This document shows, piece after piece, positions 20,443-31,869 of a stretch of 64,000 bases of DNA. Position numbers and translations under genes: made by a program. The notes below the pieces were generated by a model. It ran no database searches. It saw nothing but the letters and a program-made list of their open reading frames with translations, and was not told the DNA's origin. Every line of letters begins with the position of its first letter. The stretch's first letter is position 1. Source of the DNA: Homalodisca vitripennis (lineage: Eukaryota; Arthropoda; Insecta; Hemiptera; Cicadellidae); contig NC_060215.1 in the NCBI RefSeq assembly GCF_021130785.1, positions 64,546,501-64,610,500 of the forward strand. The letters are read 5' to 3'.

Positions 20443-23256
20443 CTTGAATCCACCCCCATTAAAGACTATTGGTAGACGGAGGTTTCCTTGTTGGTTTTCA
20501 GCTGACCTGAGACATCTTGTGGTTTAAAAAGAAGATACTTCATAAGATCTATAAAAGTAGCCTTGGACTCAATGATTATAATGAATTTTGCAAGGTTAGA
20601 AATCAATGCAAAGCCCTCAGTAGAAAGTGTTTATTCTGACTATATAGGCCACATCAATTCTGCAATTCCCACCAACGTTAAGTCTTTCTGGGCTTTTGTG
20701 AATAACATGAAGACAAATATTCAGAGTGTAGATGAATATTTTTACGAAGGCAGAAAAGAATCTTCTCCTAAATCAGTATGCAATCTGTTTGCTGCCTTTT
20801 TTTCTTCTGTCTTTTCTTCCTCTGATTTGCCACCTTCGCCATTAAACATTGAGTCACCTTTTCATATTTCTACCTGTGTTCTCAGACAAGAAGATGTGAA
20901 CGCCAAGCTAGCGTCTCTTGATCCTTACAAAGGACCTGGACCTGATGAAATTCCATCTAGTGTTCTAAGATATTGTCATGATTTGCTTGCTCCTCAGCTG
21001 ACAGTCTTGTTCAACCGTTTTGCTTGAACTGGGAATATTCCCGGAGAGGTTGAAATCTAGCTTCATTGTCCCTATCCACAAGTCCTCTGATCTTAAAAAC
21101 ATAAGCAATTACCGTCCTATTGCAATCCAATCAGCTATTGGGAAGGTATTCGAAAGCTTAGTGTTGGACCAGTTGTCTTTTACATTTCAAGAGTATAATT
21201 TTCGAAGGAGCAACATGGCTTTTTGCCTGGAAGGTCCACTTCAACTAACCTTATTCTATACGAAGATTACATCATCTCAGCATTTTAGTGACGGACTACA
21301 GGTTGACAGTGCATACATTGATTTTTGCTAAAGCCTTTGATAGTGTCAACCATGATCACTTGATTTATAAACTCAGAACCTATGCATAGATGGCTCCTTG
21401 TTGAAATGGTTTAACTCCTACCTTATTAACAGGAAACTTGTGGTTAAGTTTGCGGGTGCATTATCTGAACCCTTTCTGCCAAATCAGGTGTACCCCAGGG
21501 ATCCCATCTCGGACCCTTTATGTTTAACATCTTTATTAACGACATTGTTAGTGCAATTGGTCTTAAGTGTTTATTATTTGCTGATGACATCAAGGTTTTC
21601 TCTGCAATTACGGGTCCAAATGACTGTCAACAACTTCAGGATGGTCTCGACAGGATTGAAAAGTGGTGCTCCCTGAATTGCATGAGGTTGAATGTAAGCA
21701 AGTGTGCAGTTGTTACATTTCATCGTTCAGCTGACCCTGTTATGATCGAGTATAAGCTGTGTGGTACTGTGTTACCAAGAAAAACTCAGGTAAAAGGACC
21801 TTGGTGTAATTTTCTCGGCTGATTTACGGCCGGACAAAACACATTGACCATATTTGCAACAGAGCCTCTAGAACACTAGGCTTCATAATCCGCACTTCTA
21901 GAAATGGCCTTAGCACCAGAGCCTTGATGTCCTTTGTACACTGCACTTATCCGCTCCATCCTGGAATATTGCTGTGTTGTTTGGGCCCCTTATCAAGTTG
22001 ATGATACAGATCGATTAGAGAAGATCCAGAGACGCTTTTTGCGGATAATAGGAGTTAGGCTGGGCTATGATTATATGGCAGCACCTGTTGACACAATAGC
22101 GGAGTCTCTTGGGCTGTTGTCCCTTTCTGTGCGAAGACAACTTGCTGATGCTGTCTTCCAGCGTAAACTTCTCACCGGGCAGGTTGACTGTGATGATCTT
22201 TCTTTCAAGGATTAGTTTCCGCATCCCTGGATCAACCAGATCTCGAGACTTGTTTTTTCGTCACCAGTACTCCACATCCTACGCCTACCATAGTTTGTCT
22301 GCCTAGACTCCAAAGAAGAGGAAATGCACTGTCTTCGGGGCTGGGATATGATTTCTTCTTTGATTCTGAATCAGCATTAAGAAGACTTTTTAAGTTATAA
22401 ACTACTTACTAATATTTATTCTTACTTGTTATTGTGTACCAATTAGTCTTGATCATATGTTTACCATATCATGCACTTATTAACATTATTTATTGCGTCC
22501 AGTTCACATCTAAGTTTGTTGATTTGTAGATTAATTGGTCATTGTTGTTGCTTATATAGTTTATTATATAATATTGTCATATGTTATGTTATTGTTTAAA
22601 TTATTTATATTGTTGTTAAACTTATTTTATTTTTATCACTGTTAAATTTATCACACACATCAAATTATTGAATTTTTATCTATTTATTTATTGTTAAAAA
22701 TATCATTATTATTGTTTATTATTATTATTATTGTTATTGTTATTGTTTCTAACTTATTTATTTATACATTGTTAAATTTGATGCTTTTTTCTGTTAGTGT
22801 AACAACATAAGTAAAATTGGTTGAGCAGTGTATATGGTGAGAAGTGATAGGTGGCGCCTTTATAGGGTCACAAAATTAAGTGAAATTGTTTGGTCCTGTG
22901 TGGGAACTTCTTTACTAATTGGATTAGTTCGGAGCAGAATAAAGTGCTTGGTGGCGCCTTTAAAGTTCCACATACAGAAATTCAAATGTGGGAAAGTTCT
23001 CCTAAAACTGATCGTAATTATGTCCAATTGTTAGTTGCTTTTTGTTACTATTTTAATTTACTCGTTATTGTTATGGATTTTAGTCGTTTTTGATATTCTT
23101 ATCAATGTATCTGTCACTTATTTAGACTATCTTGTAAATTCTCATTGATATAATATAATTAATAAGTAGTATCAAGTATTCTTGAGTCTATAATTTGTGT
23201 TATTGAATGGAAATGGTGTAACCGTTGATACAATAAATAAAATAAAATAAAATAAT
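20443..23256 (+). mobile_element. Non-LTR retrotransposon inserted in hAT transposase
   Basis: This plus-strand element occupies the gap in the hAT transposase. It is 5'-truncated (it begins just before the RT domain) and ends in an A-rich tail of AATAA/AAATA repeats at 23229-23256. Its ORF2 resembles that of the element at 57.5-61 kb. A 3-bp GTA at both junctions is the only possible target duplication. Confidence 0.75.
20563..22216 (+). pseudogene. Reverse transcriptase (ORF2) of the nested non-LTR element
   Basis: The first frame (20563-21027) ends with LASLDPYKGPGPDEIPSSVL, the RT-0/1 region. After a frameshift come ISNYRPIAIQSAIGKVFESL (21110-21165), a broken AKAFDSVNHDHL near 21330, VYPRDPISDPLCL (a frame-shifted GVPQGSHLGP) at 21487-21525, LLFADDIKVFSAI at 21570-21610 with the catalytic DD, and the thumb and C-terminal motif VHCTLIRSILEYCCVVWAPY-type sequence at 21935-22000. 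Several frameshifts are present. The C-terminal part (VDDTDRLEKIQRRFLRIIGV) is typical of Jockey/CR1-group elements. Confidence 0.75.
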
Positions 23257-23257
23257 G

Positions 23258-24165
23258 TATCGAATGCAAATGCTAAGCTGTTCACGGGTTGAAATATCCG
23301 TAGTTTCATCACAAATAATTGAGTAGGCCAAAGCCTCACTCCCCTCTTGGACAATTTGTTGAAGCATTTCACTTTTTATGCAATCTATTATCTCATTTTG
23401 TACCTGGGCACTTTTGTATGAATGGACTGGGGATTTCATTAATGTTTGGATTCCTTCCTCCATTTGAGTAGATCTCAGTTGTAGCAGTTCTATAAAGTTC
23501 CCCCTGTTAAATGAAGCAGTACTCTCATCATGTCCTCTTAAGGCAAGATTCTGTTTTCCAAGGAATAGGATGTTTTCAATTATGAATTTTAAATACCTCC
23601 TATTCATCTCAACCATTTTAGTATGTGCCGAGGACAACGAATCTGCTACCGTGCTTCCTGCTTTTCTATACTCATTGAGAAACTGTTTAGATTTTTGATG
23701 CATTTCACTATTCTCATGTTTCCTGAATTTTTCCAAAGCTTTCTTCCAATTGTTCATGCCCAGTTTAGTGAATGACTCCTCCCCGCGACCAGACTTATGT
23801 TGACAAAATAGTCGGCATGGGTAACAAAATGCAGCGTCTTTAATGGGGCTATATTCGACCCAATTAAATTCACTGTACCAGGATTCTTTGAACTGCCTCG
23901 ATTTGGATTGAATCTTGCTTACCTTAAAACAATCAACAGGCTGAAATGCTCCTTTTGCAATATCTGCACTTTGTACTCCCAATGAAGGATCTCTACTTTC
24001 GCCCTGGAATGTAGCATCACGATCTGGGCGTAAACAAGATGGCGATTCATCACCAACGCTACCTCCAGTGCTACTTCCCGCTAAATGTCTATCTTCATTT
24101 ACACTTTCACTTGAATTTCCAAGTTTTTTAAAGAATGTTAGTACAGAGGACTGTTTCTTAGACAT
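23258..24165 (-). pseudogene. hAT transposase, N-terminal half (TTF finger, DUF4371)
   Basis: The likely start is the ATG at 24165 (MSKKQSSVLTFFKKLG), which opens in the usual way for this hAT group; an in-frame upstream ATG at 24198 adds 11 residues. A TTF-type zinc-finger region follows (SWYSEFNWVEYSPIKDAAFC, YPCRLF, then FTKLGMNNWKKALEKFRKHE and H...H) at roughly residues 95-165. The DUF4371-type core then begins, up to SIICDETTDISTREQLSICI with the first catalytic Asp. The open frame is uninterrupted for about 300 residues and stops only because a retrotransposon is inserted after CIRY at 23257. Confidence 0.85.
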
Positions 24166-25063
24166 GATAACAAACGAACATCCGCAAAAATTACACAAAC
24201 AATAGCAGCTCAGCTAGTAACAATAAGCTTATTGAACGAATAAAACGTGGCGACCACCTACACAACACAACACACGCGCACTGAGGCCTGAGCTGGTATG
24301 ATATCCCTCCGCCAGGCGTCGTCAATGCTCGGAGGCCCTCGGCCGGCGTCGGCTGGGCTCGGGTGCATTCGATCGGCTGCTCCAGCTCGGGCGCAACCGG
24401 CCAGAGTCGGCTCACCGGCACTTGTAAATTTAGTTGTAACACGCGCATACTTTACACACACAGAATCAAATTAGATGCATACAGAAAAATAGACTAACGG
24501 GGGATCTATATTAGTTATTCATTCGTAACTTTTAGTGTATACATATACGTAATTTAAAGATAATTTATATTATTTTTTTCTTTTTTTGCATAATGTTGGG
24601 GGGGGGGCACGTGCCCCCCCGTGCCCCCCCGGCCCGACGCCACTGTTAACAAGTCATGATTCATCAGAAAGAAATTAATTAAATCAAATATATGTACAAG
24701 GTGAAGTTGAGTGGTAGAGGGGGCTTGATGGTCATAACTCCGCCTCTTTATTACAGGCATTTTTCATTTCATATGTATATCTGTGTGTGTGTGCGTGCGT
24801 GCACGCGCCCTTTTTCAAACCTCAACGATAATAACAATATTCTTTATTGCAGGAAACAATTAACAATAATTGTATTGCAAGCGTCATATAAAAATAAAAG
24901 TCCTAATCTAATAACTAACACAATTTTAATTCTAAGTAAAAATAATAGATAAATAAATATAAAATTAAAATTACTTTTTATGTATGTGATACCTGACACA
25001 GTTTCCTCGATCGTGGCCAAATTTTCTTGGATATCAGAAGGGGAGTTGGAATTTCTTTTAATG

Positions 25064-27584
25064 TTAGTGAAGACTATCCCAGAGACCCATCGCAAACTCG
25101 TCAACTGAGTAAAATGCCTTAGACACTAAGAAGTGTCTAAAAAAGCGGTGACAATTGTAATCGAGATTTAAATTGTTTGTGGTTATTGACGCGTTGATCA
25201 ATGCATGAGTTGAGTTCTTCAAAGGCTTTGATTTCAAGATCTGGTTTGGTTTTTGATCTAATGCAGAGAGTCGTATTGTCAGCATACTGAATCATCTTTT
25301 CATTATGGATTTATGAACTCAATCTGTTGACGTAGACGAGAAATAGGACAGACCCTAGAATCGATCCTTGTTGGACTCCATAGGGCATTTTAACTTTGCC
25401 TGAGAGGGTATTCGCGATCTGCACACACTGCTCTCTATCATTTAGGTATGACGACATTTGTGAGGCAAACCACGAACACCGCTTTACCATAACTGGTGCA
25501 ACAGTATTTCATGATGCACACAGTCAAAGGCCTTTGAGAGGTCGAGACATATGCTAATCACATGTTCCCGCCTGTCCAAACCATCGACAACAGAATCAAT
25601 GAGATTCGTGACAGCACCAATAGTCGATTTGTTTTTTCTAAATCCAAATTGTTCATGACAAATAACTTCAAAGCGATTGAAGAAATCTTCTAATCGTCGA
25701 AGGAAGGCTTTTTCGAAAATTTTGCTGAGGACCGGAAGAATGGAAATAGGACGATAGTTACTTGCGACATAAAGATCGTCCTTTTTAAATATTGGAATGA
25801 CGTTTGCTGTCTTCAAAGTGGACGGGAAGACGCCTTAGGCGAACGACAGGTTAATCAATTTTGTGAGTGGTACTGAAATGTGCTTCAAGCTACCACCGCT
25901 TAAGTAACCACACAGATATCCCGTTGATGTCACCAAACTTTTTTGGCTTCAGCTCCCGCACTATACGGACCAACTCCGCTTCGCTCACAGGAGACAGGAC
26001 ATGGGCGAGACCGGTCCTGTCAATGAGTCCTCTCGGGTGCTGTTCCCATTAAAACATGGGTCCGGCTCAGCAACCGTGGAGAAAAAGTTATTAAACTCAC
26101 TGGCCACTTCAAACGGATTTTTTGTTTATTTACTGTGTATTTTAAACTTAGGTTTGAAATTTTTGGGACTTGTGTTTGAGTTGTATTTTTAATTATATTC
26201 CACGCACTTTTATAAAAAATGTTCAGTATTCATTAGTCTATTTTCGATATCCCGAGCCTTAGCGGCTTTTATTTCTTTGCGGTATTTTAGCTTGTATGCT
26301 CGAAAGAAATTTTTGATCCTTTGTTTGAAGGTTATTTTTGACGATGGAAGGATTGTGAAGGAAACAGGATTTTTCCGGACATTTGCCATTGTTTAGTGAA
26401 ACAAGAATCAGTAACACTACGTTTCGAGATCTGCAATCTGAGCTCTTCTTCAGGTAATAACTAACCTAATACATAATGACAAACTAGGTTAGAATAAACA
26501 AATCATACCAAAGCGTGGTGGCATGCATAAGTCAGGAATCACAACCACCATGTTGTTTGTCAACTTCGCTAACTCTAAAACATGCACTTAATAAAAAACT
26601 ATACACAACACTAATCATTAAAACTTAACTCAGAATACAGGTCACAAAACGTCTGCATTCGTCTACCAACAACCTACGACTGTGATGAAAACAGGATTTT
26701 TCCGGACATTTGCCATCGTTCGGAGAAACAATAAATCAGTAACTACGTTTCGAGATCTGCAATATGATCTCTTCTTCAGGTAATTTTTGTATTCTTCATT
26801 TGTCGATTATATTGTAAATTGAATGATAAAATTTTCAAAATTGAGAATGTTTTGATTAATCCAAGTGTTGTGCTTTTTTTGATCGCTCTTTGAATTACTT
26901 ACAGGGCCAAGTGATGTTCAAATAAAAGTTCAAACGGTCTTTAAACGCAGAAAACGCTTCCTCCTCATGATCGAAGCTATCTATAAAAAAACCAGGATTC
27001 TCCTTGGAGAAATCTGTTAAGAATTTGGATATTTTGAATTTTATGATCTCTTTTTATATTTACCGAAAGAGGTTCGATCTTCGGACTGAGGTTCCCGATC
27101 ATGGCCTCCTGCTCAAAGTGGTTGGAAACGCGTCCAGAATGGAAACCGAAACGTCTAATACGTTTGTAATGACGTTGTCGATGGCCGTACCCGATGTAGC
27201 ACTCACTCGTGTTGGCGTGTTCACGGACCAAACTAAGCCGAAAGAGGTGAGAATATCGCGTAGCCGCTGTGTCAGGGGGTTGGTGTGGTCCAAAACATCG
27301 ATGTTAAAGTCACCTGAAATGATGAACTTCAACGAATTAGAACAGAGATAGAAGGGATTCAAATTTTTCAAAAAAATTATGGAGCAACCATTTGGGGATC
27401 TGTATAAACCAATGATTGTAATTTTTCCTACGGAATTTAGATTGAATTTTATACCTTCCACTTCAAAGTATAGATCACAACTGTAGTCAACCTTCAAGGG
27501 TTGGAATATCAGTCTTTTCTTAACGAAAGTTACCACACACCCGCCTTTAATGTTTTCTGTGAAATATTGCAATTTTAAACACAA
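25064..27584 (-). pseudogene. CR1-like ORF2: endonuclease and reverse transcriptase, broken
   Basis: The endonuclease frame (27584-27099) contains KITIIGLYRSPNG, FIISGDFNIDVLD (catalytic Asp/Asn), TPTRVSATSGTAIDNVITN, and, after a frameshift, SDHDAV-like sequence near 27100. A linker (ENPGFFIDSFDHEEEAFSAF, about 26950-27005) leads to the inserted repeat at 26783. Beyond it, 26300-25830 is broken, and 25816-25484 carries ASNYRPISILPVLSKIFEKA, FGFRKNKSTIGAVTNLI and LDLSKAFDCVHHEILL. The YADD motif appears as YADNT near 25265, with Asp to Asn at the catalytic position. The thumb is largely missing. Confidence 0.65.
26325..26783 (-). repeat. Dispersed copies of the hammerhead-like repeat, inserted in CR1 ORF2
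   Basis: Two partial units (26325-26456 and about 26690-26783), both on the minus strand, match the 175-bp satellite of 44.9-46.9 kb, including CTGAAGA, the stem II hairpin, GAAACGTAGT and the downstream segment with AATGGCAAATGTCCGGAAAA. They are separated by about 230 bp of unrelated sequence. One unit has GAAACGTAGTGTT and the other GAAACGTAGTT. Confidence 0.85.
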
Positions 27585-27800
27585 TATCCGCTTCGGGTGA
27601 GAAGCTACGCTCGGTGACTATGAAAACGTCCGAATGGAGCTCCCCAGCCATGAGCGATAGCTCATCAACCTTATTAGAAGCTGTTTGTGCGTTTTGGTGC
27701 ACAACAGAAAATTTTTATTGTGAAAACTGAATTTTGTTATCTTGTTTTTGTTTAGGATTTAGGTTATTCTTTTGTACATCCGATGCTGATATCCTTGATT

Positions 27801-29524
27801 TTAAGTTACATTTGATGTCACTAGAATTAAGGAGTTTTTTTGGTAGTAGCCGCTTTTGTTGTTCTTAAACTTTACTGTATCCGCAAACGTCTCAAAGGGC
27901 ATCATCTGGGGCTCCACTGCATCCGGTGTCTTATAGGCAACCGACTTCTCCGACAGGTTGTCAGTCCAGGGCAGTGACGGTCTACAGGACTTGAAAGGAG
28001 GCGGACGCGATGTAACAGCACGGCAGAACCTTCCCATACACTCCACCAGCAGCTCGGCCAGCAGACGCTTAGAGTGAGGTTTTTGATGCATCACATGGTT
28101 AGTGAAAGCACCCCTTCCGATACGGTTGAAATCCACCACTTCCACTCCACTCTGCCTCACGCAGAGCTCCTCTATGTAGGCGTTAATTAAGGATGTCTCC
28201 CTGTTGATTGGATGTTGGGTGGGTAAGTCGTGTCGGTGAGGCAGAATGGATACCACTACCTTAGCTGTCCTCAGTTTGGAAGTGATGCAGCGCTCCAGAT
28301 GTTTGTAGATGTTGCGCTGCTGACCGATGGCGACGTCGTTGGTACCCGCAATAATTATATAGCAGCTGTCTGGCGGAAGAGGACTGTCTGAAGTAACACT
28401 CAGCAGCCCAGCCCCGGGTCTGCAGACATCTTTCAGTGACGTGTCAGCAGTCACCATACAGCGGGCGAGGTTGACAACATCGCGGCTATGGCTATCCCCG
28501 GCGATGTGGATGGTATGAAAAGGGAGAGATCTTATTTGATTGGGGACCGGCTGTCTAACTTGTTTGGTCCTCCGTTTCCTTCCCATAGGTGAACCTCTTG
28601 CTTTAGATCATCCAATACGCTGTTTCGCACAGTAAAGCTGCTTGTCGTCTCAAGTGGTAGTGGGCTCCTTCTTCCGCTGTCTATTCGACTTCCCCACCCC
28701 CCACACCACACTCGCGACTCGCTATAGATCCCTTTAGGCATTTCAGTTCGGCCTCGAGCACCTCCATCGTGGTCCTCAGACTGCTCACGAGCTCTTTAGC
28801 TTCGTCACACAGTTAATCCGTAAAGGTTACCGTTAATTCACACTGAATTCCGCATTCAGCTCTGGACGCCCGGGAAGTCACGAAAGGCTGCGGTGAATTG
28901 GCGACAAATATCTGGTCAGTATATTGTACCAGGCGCTTGTCATTCTCTATCGTGTGGTCGATAACACTCTGCAGTTGTTCTTTTAGCTCGCATATCTTGT
29001 CTTTGAGAACGGCGTTTTCTGCTACCAGATCGACTTCTACTGATTTTTGTTCAGTGGGTAGAAGGTGCACCAGAGAGGAGGGTTGCGAGATCTGGGTGCG
29101 AACTATGGACAGCGCAGCGACGAACGGTGAGGATGGTGACAAGGAGGTAGGCGACGAGGAGACCGGCGAAGAGACATTAGGTGTCATGGAAGCAATAGAG
29201 AATGCGGCCGTGACAACAGGCATCGAGGCGACCGGCGGCGGCGTCTTGTCAGATAACGAAGCGGCTGGTAGTGCAGGAGTGGACACTCCGAGAGACGAAG
29301 AACCCCGCCGTGATAACAAGTGTCTTATGGTAACCGGGTCCATGAACCTCCACACACGTGACCAGTGTGTTTGTCATTGCCACTGTCAGGTTTTTAAATT
29401 TGGAGTCGGTTTTAAAGGTTGCACCGCAATTTCTTCCAAGGCAACGCCAGGAAACATCTCCATTCTTCAGAATTCTGTTATGCCTGAATTTTTTGTCATT
29501 ATAAAGTACACAAGGTTTTCTCAA
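27801..29524 (-). pseudogene. CR1-like ORF1: FLYWCH finger, coiled coil, SGNH domain
   Basis: In order on the minus strand: 29524-29330 encodes KPCVLYNDKKFRHN, then SWRCLGRNCGATF, a FLYWCH-type zinc finger (W-R-C, C, later H); after a frameshift, 29355-28813 is a Ser/Thr/Pro-rich linker followed by a coiled coil (VDLVAENAVLKDKICELKEQ at about residue 107). Then 28586-27801 is an open frame of 261 residues with an SGNH fold: HIAGDSHSRD (block I Asp-Ser), YIIIAGTNDVAIG (block III Gly/Asn) and HQKPHSKRLLAELL (terminal His). FLYWCH fingers bind DNA, and SGNH domains are known in CR1 ORF1. The last frame is intact, but stops lie between the parts. Confidence 0.65.
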
Positions 29525-29787
29525 TTGTAAAATTCATTACAATGTGTGTGCTGATTTGCTAATATAAAAAGAATTAGTTGGTTGTGATAAACAAAATAAA
29601 TAAATATACCAATAAATACTGTAAACAGACGAATAAATTAATTAACAATAACAATAAGACAATAAATAGCACAAGAATAACAGTAACAATTAACTACCAA
29701 ACATTCAGTAAATAAAATAGACAAAAGATTAAAATGCCTTAAACAGATTTACATATAGAGATATAGACTGACAAGAGATATAGGGGC

Positions 29788-31830
29788 ATGACAGTGGAGC
29801 GCTGTGATCTGGAAGCTCGGTATGAAACCAACATAGCTAGGCTCAGTTCTCAGTTAGCAAGATTTAAGGAGGTTAGTGTATTCGTGACAGTGTCTGCTTA
29901 TCATTGCGCATCAGAGAACACAAACAGACTTCTCCTTGGATGTAGAGAGACGATAGCTGTGTTGACAGCAGAGTGCAAGCAACCGATAACAAGTGTCAAT
30001 ATGATGGAGGCTGACGTGAGATGTCTGCGACCAGTGCTGAGGCCCAGGCAAGGTAGCGACGTATGTCAGTTGATAATAGTTTGCTTTTCGTGTTGGCATT
30101 GGCAAAGACAACTCCAGCGTCACAGCAGCAGACGCAGGACTTGTAAGAAACCTGTAACATAGAACTTACAAATGACCCTGTTCCTTCTGTAAGCTGTCCA
30201 GTGTCTCAATCTCAAAATATCACGACCGCAATAGATGTAAGATAACTGAGTACTAACAATGTACTTTTGATAGGCGACTCGCCCATAAGATATTCAAGTG
30301 AGGGATGTATCTTTAGGGGCGTATCTACAGTGTTGTCCTCGAGCAAAGATTTTGGATAGTAAGGATCGATTTATAACTTCTGTAGGTTTAGAGTTATATG
30401 TAATTTTTATTAATGTAGGCTGTAAAAATATAGTCGAGGCCATCAATAGCGTCTAGGGTAAAATAGTGGCCATAGAAAGCATGAGACCCTCTATAGTATC
30501 CAGGACCCGTATAGTTCTTCGAGAACAACTTTGGTCTCTGAACGAGTCTATAAACTTCATTGCCATCAGGAGCAGGGGGGTACAGGCATCTCAAAGTCGC
30601 GCATCTGAACATGAGATCTCTGATTTCTTAATAGAGGTTTTGACCAGATGAGCTCTCTTACGTGATTCTATTTTCGGTTTATGACACATGGAGTTATCCT
30701 AGAACCTCATATGCTGGCTACACGACACTAGGGTACACTCTTTTTCGAAGCGAACGCAATACCAATCTGGAGGATTGTTCAATAGAAACAATATGTGGGA
30801 GGTTTGGCCCTATATATTAAAGATGATGTTGCCTATTAGTGATGTACCATAGGTGATGATGTATGCATTGAAACTCTTTATACGAGTATAATAGTCAAAG
30901 TTTAGGGAGTTAGGTGCGCGCGCGCGCGCGCGCGCGTGTGTGTGTGTGTAGTTTACAGGCCGGCACACGTGAGGTACACTTTGATGTCAGTTCTCTTACA
31001 TTCTGTCCTTGTCGGCCTGGCAAAAGAAGTGAACACTATACTGTGTTTAGGCGACTTTGTTATTGATTTACAGTAGAAGATTAGTAATAAAGCTACATTT
31101 TTGCTGACTCTTGAAGGAATCAAATGCAATACAACTTATAAGCGAGCCAACAAGAGTGACTGCAGACCTCAGCCGCCTCATCGATATACCAAGTTTTGTT
31201 AACCACATGAGTAAAGATGATGACTTTGCATCAGCATCTCTTGTGGTAATATAGATAGAAAAAATACCCTGCTTTAGCTTCATTTTTCAATTTGAAACTA
31301 TTTGATCATGTATCATCTTGCCGAGATGGTTTCAAGTTGCTGCCAGTGGAATCCGTTTGCAGGCTGTTTACATGCTGCAAAGTCTACAACGAACCGCAGT
31401 ATCTGAGCAAACGATTGTTGTCCCGGAACTCACATCATGCCATAACTGCCTCCTTGATTTTTGTAAAATTAGACATGACGTAAGGTCGCGAAGTAGTATA
31501 TTTTCATATTTAGGCCCTACATTGTACAACGATCTCCCTTCTAACGGCAAAAAATTCAGTTGTAGATTATTAAAGTTAATCTTAAAAACGCATTAATAGT
31601 TTAAAATTAACTTGGTTAAGCTGCGAGTTTACAAGATTTTTAGTTTTAGTTTTTAGTATATGAATTTTATATAAGCAGTTATGTATTAATTCATTTATTT
31701 ATAATTAAGTTCAGGTGTTAATGTCTTAAACTTGTATTTGTAATTTAGTTTATAAGTCCATACTTGACATGAGTTGTCCTGAAAACCGGTACATATACTG
31801 AAAAATGCATATAAATAAAGGCATATTTAT
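29788..31830 (+). mobile_element. CR1-like non-LTR retrotransposon remnant, plus strand
   Basis: Fragments in order: a coiled coil (MTVERCDLEARYETNIARLS at 29788), an SGNH-like segment (LELYVIFINVGCKNIVEAIN near 30390-30450, block III with Asn), the start of ORF2 (LKVAHLNMRSLIS near 30590), endonuclease pieces (GGLALYIKDDVAY near 30800-30840), then a large internal deletion. ORF2 C-terminal sequence follows (IFSYLGPTLYNDLPSNGKKF at 31497-31560, ending at TAA near 31596). An ATAAATAAAGG-type tail occurs at 31808-31835. All frames are broken. Confidence 0.55.
30915..30949. repeat. (CG)n(TG)n dinucleotide microsatellite
   Basis: About ten CG dinucleotides run directly into about seven TG dinucleotides. 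Alternating purine-pyrimidine DNA of this kind can adopt Z-form. Confidence 0.9.
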
Positions 31831-31869
31831 TTATTAAATGCCATAATATTTCAGCGTTAATAAAGGTCT

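Larger units (their letters stand above)
18640..24645 (-). mobile_element. hAT-superfamily DNA transposon with 8-bp target duplication
   Basis: The identical octamer TTAACAAG flanks both ends (18632-18639 and 24646-24653), the 8-bp duplication expected for hAT. The termini read CATAGGCGTAGCGTGACC on the left and, inverted, CAGTGGCGTCGGGCCG on the right, both followed by G-rich tracts (left 18666-18692, right 24597-24632). The transposase runs on the minus strand in two blocks separated by a 2.8-kb retrotransposon insertion. Without that insertion the element would be about 3.2 kb. Confidence 0.9.
24826..29560 (-). mobile_element. CR1-like non-LTR retrotransposon, near full length, minus strand
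   Basis: ORF1 (29524-27801) and ORF2 (27584-25064) run in order on the minus strand. The 3' end lies near 24826, where the minus strand reads GCAATAAAGAATATTG followed by a short TTATTATC tail. A block of hammerhead-like repeat sequence (26325-26783) has inserted between endonuclease and RT, and part of the RT thumb is deleted near 25290. Confidence 0.7.

Noticed and set aside
27004..27351. Plus-strand ORF of 115 residues
   Set aside because: Antisense to the endonuclease of the minus-strand element.
28898..29530. Plus-strand ORF of 210 residues
   Set aside because: Antisense to ORF1 of the minus-strand CR1-like element, whose domains read clearly on the other strand.
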